DNA of 12,389 nt from Oscillospiraceae bacterium. Lineage in GTDB: Bacteria > Bacillota > Clostridia > Oscillospirales > Ruminococcaceae. This document shows positions 7,775-12,389 of the stretch, one piece after another. The stretch is taken from contig JAHHUE010000048.1 of NCBI GenBank assembly GCA_020024155.1, forward strand, positions 1 through 12,389, in the 5' to 3' direction. The notes under the pieces are model-generated. The model searched no databases and was not told the origin of the DNA. It worked only from the letters and a program-made list of their open reading frames with translations. Within the stretch, counting starts at the first letter, position 1; every line of letters begins with the position of its first letter. Position numbers and translations under genes: made by a program.

Positions 7775-8845
7775 TTAGTCTTCTGCAAAAAGTTTTGCAA
7801 GGCTTTCTGTATACGGAGCTCTTGCTATACCCTTTTCTGTGATAATTCCACTTATAAGAGTATTATCAGTAACATCAAATGCTGGATTATAGCATTTGAC
7901 ATCCATTGGTGCCATTGGTTTTTCATAGAATTTAGATTTGATTTCATCTTCATCTCTAAGTTCAATTTCTATATCATCACCTGTTTTGCATTTCATATCA
8001 ATAGTTGATGTTGGCCCAAGAACATAAAAAGGAATTCCGTAGTGTTTTGCAAGAATTGCAGCACCACTTGTACCAATTTTATTTGCTGCGTCACCATTTG
8101 CTGCAATACGGTCACAGCCAACAAAGCAAGCTTGTACCCAACCATTTTTCATAACAATGCTTGCCATATTATCGCAAATAAGTGTTACATCAACACCTGC
8201 TTTATTAAGTTCATAAGATGTAAGTCTTGCACCTTGCAAAAGAGGTCTTGTTTCATCTGCAAATACTTTTACATTAACACCTTTTTCTTTTGCCAAGAGC
8301 ATTGGACCAATTGCTGTACCATAACAGGATGTTGCAAGTGGACCTGCATTACAGTGTGTAAGAACACCGTCCCCTTCTTTAAGAAGTGAAAATCCATATT
8401 CAGAAATAGCTTTGCACATCGCAATATCTTCTTCTTGAATTTTAACTGCCTCTTTTCCAACAATATCAACAATTTCTGCAACACTTTTTTCTTTGTTTGC
8501 AACAATAACATCATCAATACGATTCAAAGCCCAGCTAAGATTTACCGCTGTTGGTCTTGAACTGTTAAGATAATCTTTATCTTTTTTAAATTGTGCATAA
8601 AATTCATCAAAATTATCTGCTTTTATCTGTTGTGTAAGACAGTATATACAGTAACCTGCACATATACCAATAGCAGGTGCACCACGAACAGCAAGAGATT
8701 TTATTGCATCATACATTCCTTTTGCTGTTGACAATGTGAGATAAACCAATTCATTTGGTATTTTTGTCTGGTCGATAATTACAACACTTTTACCATCATC
8801 TGAAAGATGTACATTTTCAGCAAGATATTTTTTTTCGTTACACAT
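7775..8845 (-). CDS. mtnA: S-methyl-5-thioribose-1-phosphate isomerase (aldose-ketose isomerase of the eIF-2B/MtnA family)
   Basis: MtnA converts 5-methylthioribose-1-phosphate to 5-methylthioribulose-1-phosphate in methylthioadenosine salvage. The 356-residue length is typical. Landmarks are the phosphate-binding VRGAPAIG (residues 53-60), the RPTAVNLSWALNRI segment (97-110), the catalytic Cys165 in THCNAG, the catalytic Asp245 in VGCDRIAANGDAANKIGT, and the C-terminal NPAFDVTDNTLISGIITEKG that closes the fold in MtnA proteins. The start has AGGTGA six bases upstream. It stands 47 bases after the MDR dehydrogenase gene and 84 before the binding-protein gene. Related enzymes act on ribose-1,5-bisphosphate (archaeal) or 5-deoxyribose-1-phosphate, so a 5-deoxyribose side activity is plausible. 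No kinase (MtnK) is nearby; the substrate is probably made by the operon's own phosphorylase. Confidence 0.93.
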   Translation of the reverse strand: MCNEKKYLAENVHLSDDGKSVVIIDQTKIPNELVYLTLSTAKGMYDAIKSLAVRGAPAIGICAGYCIYCLTQQIKADNFDEFYAQFKKDKDYLNSSRPTAVNLSWALNRIDDVIVANKEKSVAEIVDIVGKEAVKIQEEDIAMCKAISEYGFSLLKEGDGVLTHCNAGPLATSCYGTAIGPMLLAKEKGVNVKVFADETRPLLQGARLTSYELNKAGVDVTLICDNMASIVMKNGWVQACFVGCDRIAANGDAANKIGTSGAAILAKHYGIPFYVLGPTSTIDMKCKTGDDIEIELRDEDEIKSKFYEKPMAPMDVKCYNPAFDVTDNTLISGIITEKGIARAPYTESLAKLFAED

Positions 8846-8892
8846 AATATATCACCTATATCAATTATTTTATAAACTGTTATTTTAATCTT

Positions 8893-9819
8893 TTAAAATT
8901 TAAAACCAACCTTAAATGCCTTAGATTCAAATGCTTTATTGTAATCTTTAAGACTCCAAAGCTCTATTTCAGGTAATTTTATAAGTTGTCTGTCTAATAA
9001 CTTTAATGCAGGTTCAAAAGGGCCACATCTGCTCCCTATTATAGAAATTTCATTTACAACAAAATAGCTCAAATCCACATTAGCTGTTCCAGAATATGTA
9101 CTTTTAAGTACAACTTTACCACCTTTACGAACTATATTTTTTGCTGTTTCAATTCCAGAAGGAGAACCTGTTGCGTCTATAACAATTTCGTATGTATCTC
9201 CATCTTTATGGTTGATTTTAGCAAAGCTTTTAAATGTTTCAAGCTTTTCTTGATGTCTGCCAATAATTGTTACATCTGCCCCTGTAAGAGCAATTACCTG
9301 TGCTATCATAAATGAAAGTCTTCCGTCACCTATGACAGCTACATTTGTTTCTGGACTTATATGTACCTGAGATGGAATTTCCAAAGCAGCAGCCAGTGGT
9401 TCTGTGTAAATTGCTTTTTCTGTTGGCAAAGAATTTGGAACTTCATGTATAAGATGATTTGCAAGTACCAAATACTCTGCAAAAGTACCATCCAATCCTT
9501 CAAATCCTATTACTTTTCTGTTTTGACAATGCTTTTCTCTGTTTGTTTTACAATATATACAATTGCCACAACCTTCGTTTAACTCGCCAACAACTCTTTT
9601 GCCAATAAGTTTTTCGTCATCAGACTGTTCAACAATACCAACAAACTCATGTCCCAAGACACCACGAAAATTAGGGCGATATCCTTTAATAATTTCTCTG
9701 TCTGTATTGCATATAGCAGACATAAGAACTCTTATAAGGCTATGTCCTGTAAAAACTGTTGGTTTTTGATAATTTTCTATATATTCTAAGTTATTTCCAT
9801 TAAAATATAATGCTTTCAT
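8893..9819 (-). CDS. Zinc-type MDR alcohol dehydrogenase-like protein, substrate unknown
   Basis: A 308-residue medium-chain dehydrogenase, somewhat shorter than the usual 340-350, as in the MDR_like subgroup annotated as threonine-dehydrogenase-like. The catalytic zinc ligands are present: Cys37 (ICNTD), His57 and Glu58 (GHEFVG), with Glu140 (TEPLAAALE). The structural zinc set is Cys84, Cys87, Cys90 and Cys98 (GCGNCIYC...HC). The Rossmann segment starts at about 159 (NVAVIGDGRLSF); the third glycine of the usual GxGxxG is Ser169. The second strand ends in IIGRHQEKL without the acidic residue typical for NAD, hinting at NADP(H), an inference. No Shine-Dalgarno-like sequence precedes the ATG; the leader is a tandem AT-rich repeat running out of the phosphorylase gene. 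Placement between the phosphorylase and MtnA genes suggests oxidation or reduction of a product of nucleoside sugar breakdown. Confidence 0.8.
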   Translation of the reverse strand: MKALYFNGNNLEYIENYQKPTVFTGHSLIRVLMSAICNTDREIIKGYRPNFRGVLGHEFVGIVEQSDDEKLIGKRVVGELNEGCGNCIYCKTNREKHCQNRKVIGFEGLDGTFAEYLVLANHLIHEVPNSLPTEKAIYTEPLAAALEIPSQVHISPETNVAVIGDGRLSFMIAQVIALTGADVTIIGRHQEKLETFKSFAKINHKDGDTYEIVIDATGSPSGIETAKNIVRKGGKVVLKSTYSGTANVDLSYFVVNEISIIGSRCGPFEPALKLLDRQLIKLPEIELWSLKDYNKAFESKAFKVGFKF

Positions 9820-9821
9820 AA

Positions 9822-9853
9822 TTTTATTTATATGTTTATTTATTTATATGTTT
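9822..9853 (-). repeat. Tandem duplication of a 16-base AT-rich unit across the phosphorylase stop codon
   Basis: Two adjacent copies of AAACATATAAATAAA plus one base (15 of 16 positions identical) cover the last codons and stop of the phosphorylase gene and the gap before the dehydrogenase gene. This looks like a slippage duplication. It leaves the dehydrogenase ATG with an A/U-only leader and no ribosome binding site. Confidence 0.8.
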
Positions 9854-10675
9854 GTGAATATTAACAATTGATGCAGTAACAAGTTCTTTAAATTGAACAG
9901 CAACACGGTCTGTTGTTTCTTTTACTTCTTCATGTGTTAAAGGTTGGTCCTGCATTCCTGAGCACATATTTGATATACATGATATACCACAAACTTGCAT
10001 ACCCATATGGTTTGCTGCAACAGCTTCTGCCGCTGTGCTCATACCTGCTGCGTCTGCACCAAGAATACGGCACATTTTAACTTCGCTAGGCGTTTCAAAG
10101 TTAGGACCTGTAAGCTGAATATAAACACCTTCCTGCAATTTTATATTTGCATTTTTAGCTGTTTCACGAATAACCTGCTGCAAATCTTTTTTGTATATAT
10201 CACTCATATCTGGAAATCTTACACCAAGCTCATCAATATTTTCACCAATAAGTGGAGATGGTACAAAGTTCATAATATGGTCTGTAATCATCATAAAGTC
10301 ACCAGCTGAGAAATCATAGTTAACACCACCAGCTGCATTTGTAAGAAACAAAACTTTTGCACCCATAAGTTTCATAAGTCTTGTTGGCAAAACAACATCT
10401 GTTATTGGGTAACCTTCATAATAATGAACACGACCCTGCATACATACAACAGGAACTTCATTTACATATCCGAAAATAAAACGACCTTTATGCCCTGACA
10501 CTGTTGAAACTGGAAAGCCTTCTATATCATGATAATCAAGAGTAGCAACAACATCAATACTTTCTCCGTAATCGCCAAGACCAGAACCAAGAACAAGAGC
10601 TATTTCTGGCTTAAAGTCAATTTTTTCCTTTACTGATTCATAACATTTCATAAGTTTATCATATACAGGATTCAT
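9836..10675 (-). CDS. Purine nucleoside phosphorylase, trimeric (type I) 6-oxopurine family
   Basis: This 279-residue cytoplasmic enzyme performs phosphorolysis of purine nucleosides to free base and ribose-1-phosphate. Family landmarks are GSGLG with phosphate-contacting Ser31, GHKGR with His62, the GRVHYYEGY loop (81-89), TNAAGGVN (112-119), base-binding Glu194 in GPNFETPSE, GMST (211-214) and Asn236 in ISNMCSGM. The Glu194/Asn236 pair matches the Glu201/Asn243 pair that makes human and bacterial PunA-type enzymes prefer inosine and guanosine; MTA phosphorylases carry Asp near the latter position. Many relatives read NMAAG where this has NMCSG. It would thus not split MTA directly, but could use methylthioinosine made by the operon's deaminase. 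First gene of the operon; AGGAGA lies about nine bases before the ATG, with a promoter at 10711-10739. The naming could be punA or deoD-like, so no symbol is given. Confidence 0.93.
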   Translation of the reverse strand: MNPVYDKLMKCYESVKEKIDFKPEIALVLGSGLGDYGESIDVVATLDYHDIEGFPVSTVSGHKGRFIFGYVNEVPVVCMQGRVHYYEGYPITDVVLPTRLMKLMGAKVLFLTNAAGGVNYDFSAGDFMMITDHIMNFVPSPLIGENIDELGVRFPDMSDIYKKDLQQVIRETAKNANIKLQEGVYIQLTGPNFETPSEVKMCRILGADAAGMSTAAEAVAANHMGMQVCGISCISNMCSGMQDQPLTHEEVKETTDRVAVQFKELVTASIVNIHKHINK

Positions 10676-10710
10676 TATGTTCTTCTCCTATTAAATAATA
10701 TTTTAATATT

Positions 10711-10739
10711 ATTATATAAAATAAATTTATATAATTCAA
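10711..10739 (-). promoter_or_regulatory. Sigma-A type promoter of the nucleoside salvage operon
   Basis: On the minus strand TTGAAT (10739-10734) and TATAAT (10716-10711) are exactly 17 bases apart, a near-consensus vegetative promoter. The transcript would start near 10704, giving a leader of about 28 bases with no room for a riboswitch. It drives the phosphorylase gene and probably the seven genes after it, as no terminator interrupts them clearly. Confidence 0.78.
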
Positions 10740-10817
10740 GTTTTTTTGACATATTAAACCATTCTGTAATCTTGTTTTCATTATTTAATTTAGCACTATT
10801 TTTAAATCTATAAATCA

Positions 10818-12017
10818 TTATTTTTCTTGTTTCAACAGTTTTTTATAGTTATGGTCCATACAGAATGAGCCCAAAGGAGCAGTAATTATAATAGCCAAAA
10901 CAGCAATTGATAAAACAAGCTTTCCGCATGGCAAGCCAAGTGTTAATGGAACAGAGCCAATTGCTGCTTGCACTGTTGCTTTTGGCAAATATGCAAATAT
11001 GCAGTACAATCTTTCTTTTATTGTAAGTGGTGTTTTAATCATACAAATAAAAACTCCGATAGAACGAACAAACAAAGCAATAAATATGATGATAATTGCA
11101 TTTATTCCAAATGACATCGTATATCTAATATCAACTGCTGCACCTACAAGAACGAAAAGTACAACTTCTGCTGCAATCCATAATTTACCAAATTTAGCTT
11201 GTAATCTAATTACAACACCTTTTACGCTGAACATTGCAATTGTTAAAGCCATACTCATAACTGCCAAAAGGCCGGATATTGGAACTATACCTTCAAGCCA
11301 ATTTTCAACTGCTACTAAAACAAATGAAATACTTAAAATTATTATAACTTTTTCACTGTTTCTTATATGATTATTTGATTTGTAAAAGCTTTCAAAAAAC
11401 ATTGAAATTATATAACCAACAATTGCACCTAACAAAAGACCTAATATTATTGAAATTGGTATATTCCACAAACTTGTTATTTTTAAGCTTTCACCCTGAG
11501 CCATTCCAAGAAAAGTTGAAAATATAACAATAACAAATACATCATCAAGAGAAGCACCTGCCAAAATCATTTGAGGTATCCCCTTTTCTGTTCCGTATTT
11601 TTCTTCAATTAACTGTACCATTCTAGGCACAACAACAGCCGGAGAAACGGCACTTAATACAGCACCTAAAACAACAGCTTCCACTCTTGATATATCAAAA
11701 AATAATGGTGCAAATATTGTATATGCCATAATTTCAAAAGTTGCTGGCACAAAGCTTAACATAAGAGCTGGTCTGCCAACTTTTTTCAAATCTTCCAAAT
11801 TAAGAGATAAACCTGCTTTTATAAGAATAATAACAAGTGCCATTTTTCTTAAATCGGCAGATATATCTAAAATTGAAGTATCTAATAAATTCAATACATT
11901 CGGCCCTAAAACAACACCTGTCACAAGCATACCTATTATTCGTGGAATATTCATTTTTTTGCAAATATATGCCATTCCAAGCCCCATTATAAAAATTAGT
12001 GCAATTGATATTAACAT
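10818..12017 (-). CDS. Monovalent cation:proton antiporter family protein under fluoride riboswitch control
   Basis: The 399-residue integral membrane protein has the Na+/H+ exchanger fold (PF00999), with about 12 hydrophobic segments. Its N-terminal half reads NIPRIIGMLVTGVVLGPN (about residues 23-40) and VLSAVSPAVVVPRMVQL (120-136), the broken-helix region of the family. The acidic ion site is probably the Asp158-Asp159 pair in AGASLDDVFVIVIF, an arrangement like that of electrogenic CPA2/NapA-type exchangers. No regulatory C-terminal domain (RCK/TrkA) is present. The start has a clear AGGAGG (12027-12032) nine bases upstream. The leader is a fluoride riboswitch with terminator, so expression should rise with fluoride. 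A role in fluoride resistance is inferred, either by direct HF/F- export or by correcting pH and ion balance. No clear terminator follows the gene, so some transcripts may continue into the operon downstream. Confidence 0.88.
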   Translation of the reverse strand: MLISIALIFIMGLGMAYICKKMNIPRIIGMLVTGVVLGPNVLNLLDTSILDISADLRKMALVIILIKAGLSLNLEDLKKVGRPALMLSFVPATFEIMAYTIFAPLFFDISRVEAVVLGAVLSAVSPAVVVPRMVQLIEEKYGTEKGIPQMILAGASLDDVFVIVIFSTFLGMAQGESLKITSLWNIPISIILGLLLGAIVGYIISMFFESFYKSNNHIRNSEKVIIILSISFVLVAVENWLEGIVPISGLLAVMSMALTIAMFSVKGVVIRLQAKFGKLWIAAEVVLFVLVGAAVDIRYTMSFGINAIIIIFIALFVRSIGVFICMIKTPLTIKERLYCIFAYLPKATVQAAIGSVPLTLGLPCGKLVLSIAVLAIIITAPLGSFCMDHNYKKLLKQEK

Positions 12018-12032
12018 ATTATTTTTCCTCCT

Positions 12033-12085
12033 AAAAATAAAAAAGCCGACACTTCTGCGATAAAAATATCACAGAAGTCATCAGC
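12033..12085 (-). terminator. Expression-platform terminator of the fluoride riboswitch
   Basis: In the minus-strand RNA ACUUCUGUGAU (12078-12068) pairs with AUCGCAGAAGU (12061-12051) in 11 bp around a six-base loop. The stem extends by six more pairs (GCUGAU with GUCGGC, two of them G-U) past one bulged G. A run of UUUUUUAUUUUU follows and leads straight into the ribosome binding site. The 5' arm contains the ACUUC that the aptamer needs for its pseudoknot, so terminator and ligand-bound aptamer exclude each other: fluoride should prevent termination and switch the antiporter gene on. Confidence 0.88.
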
Positions 12086-12130
12086 TAAAATAAGCGGTTT
12101 AGGTTTTCCTTGGGAGAACTTCATTCCCAT
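12068..12130 (-). ncRNA. Fluoride riboswitch aptamer (crcB motif)
   Basis: The minus-strand RNA shows the layout of the fluoride aptamer in order: a 5' hairpin GGGAAUGAAGUUCUCCC (12128-12112), whose loop base run GAAGU (12122-12118) pairs with ACUUC (12078-12074) as the pseudoknot; a linker ending AAACCGCU; a short second stem; and the highly conserved AGCUGAUGA just before the pseudoknot strand. The AAACCGCU...AGCUGAUGA pieces match the family closely. Two details are unusual: the G before AUG in the commonest consensus is A here, giving an A-C instead of a G-C at the inner end of the first stem, and the linker is slightly long. The predicted transcript start (about 12132) falls just before the aptamer. 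Confidence 0.88.
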
Positions 12131-12138
12131 GTTTTTAT

Positions 12139-12167
12139 ATTATATATTACGCTTGTTTTAATTGCAA
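12139..12167 (-). promoter_or_regulatory. Sigma-A type promoter of the riboswitch-antiporter transcript
   Basis: On the minus strand TTGCAA (12167-12162) is followed after 17 bases by a perfect TATAAT (12144-12139). The expected transcript start is at about 12132, two to four bases before the aptamer's first stem, which independently supports both calls. Confidence 0.8.
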
Positions 12168-12236
12168 TATAATATTAAATAATTTTCTATAAATAGTATT
12201 TTTTTAGTTAAAAAACTTATAAATATAAATAAATAT

Positions 12237-12280
12237 AAAAAAGACGAAATTAGAACCTAAAAAGGTTATCCAATCTCATC
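12237..12280 (-). terminator. Intrinsic terminator of an upstream minus-strand transcript
   Basis: In the minus-strand RNA GAUGAGAUU pairs with AAUUUCGUC (two G-U pairs), two further pairs follow, then a two-base bulge and AACCU-UUUU-AGGUU, for about 16 pairs in all. Six U bases and a U-rich tail come next (12242 downward). On the plus strand several of the pairs become A-C mismatches, so it belongs to a minus-strand transcript. The gene it serves is not visible: 12281-12389 is about 90 percent A+T with no open frame of note, so that gene must start or lie beyond 12389. The stretch 12168-12236 holds nothing I recognise. Confidence 0.72.
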
Positions 12281-12389
12281 TTTCTCTAAATATAATATAC
12301 TATATGTAATTTTTTATTCTTATTTTACATTTTTATATAATAATTTATAAATTATTTATATATAATAAGTACTAAAACAAGTATATTGA

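Noticed and set aside
7769..7787. 6-bp hairpin TGCAGA/TCTGCA around the mtnA stop codon as a terminator.
   Set aside because: The stem is short and what follows (CTTATTATTTG) is a poor U-run, so read-through into the binding-protein gene is more likely.
7748..8389. Plus-strand open frames opposite the mtnA gene (also those opposite other operon genes) as real genes.
   Set aside because: They lie wholly in antisense to well-supported genes, have odd Cys/Phe-rich compositions, no ribosome binding sites and resemble no family I know.
10676..10710. Purine riboswitch ahead of the phosphorylase gene.
   Set aside because: The predicted leader is only about 28 bases, AT-rich, and lacks the three-way junction landmarks of purine aptamers.
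12281..12389. Small gene or second riboswitch in the AT-rich right edge.
   Set aside because: No open frame of useful length and no conserved RNA motif visible; only the terminator at 12237-12280 can be supported.

Overview
The window looks like chromosomal DNA from a low-GC Gram-positive anaerobe, most likely one of the Clostridia. The support is AT-rich DNA with AT-biased codons, strong AGGAGG-type ribosome binding sites, sigma-A-like promoters with 17-base spacers, a lipoprotein-type nucleoside binding protein, and a fluoride riboswitch of the transcription-terminating kind. The genus cannot be fixed from sequence alone. There is no mobile element, CRISPR array, rRNA or tRNA.

Layout from left to right. 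(1) 1-551, plus strand: the C-terminal part of a WYL-domain regulator that starts outside the window. (2) 658-1351, plus strand: a promoter and a TRIC/UPF0126 membrane protein whose real start is probably a TTG at 725. (3) 1364-1400: a terminator shared by this gene and the converging minus-strand operon. (4) 1414-10739, minus strand: an eight-gene block with a good promoter at 10711-10739. In transcription order it encodes purine nucleoside phosphorylase, a zinc-type MDR dehydrogenase, MtnA (methylthioribose-1-phosphate isomerase), a BMP-family nucleoside-binding lipoprotein, a double-domain ABC ATPase, two inner-membrane permeases, and an MTA/SAH deaminase-type amidohydrolase. (5) 10818-12167, minus strand: a monovalent cation:proton antiporter behind a promoter and a fluoride riboswitch with its own terminator. 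(6) 12237-12280: a minus-strand terminator for something upstream, outside the window.

How the genes fit together. The operon reads as import and salvage of purine nucleosides, including 5'-methylthioadenosine (MTA). A nucleoside ABC importer supplies substrate. The deaminase would turn MTA into 5'-methylthioinosine. The phosphorylase, which has the Glu/Asn pair of 6-oxopurine-specific enzymes, could split this into hypoxanthine and methylthioribose-1-phosphate. MtnA would isomerise that to methylthioribulose-1-phosphate. No MtnP, MtnN, MtnK, or later Met-salvage gene (mtnB, mtnC, mtnD, mtnE/W/X) is present. The MDR dehydrogenase between the phosphorylase and MtnA is the odd member and may be the alcohol dehydrogenase of an aldolase-type 'DHAP shunt', but the aldolase is not in this window. 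The other notable observation is that a cation:proton antiporter, rather than CrcB or CLC-F, sits under a fluoride riboswitch. Several RNA hairpins between operon genes pair better on the minus-strand transcript than on its complement, which suggests they act as RNA.
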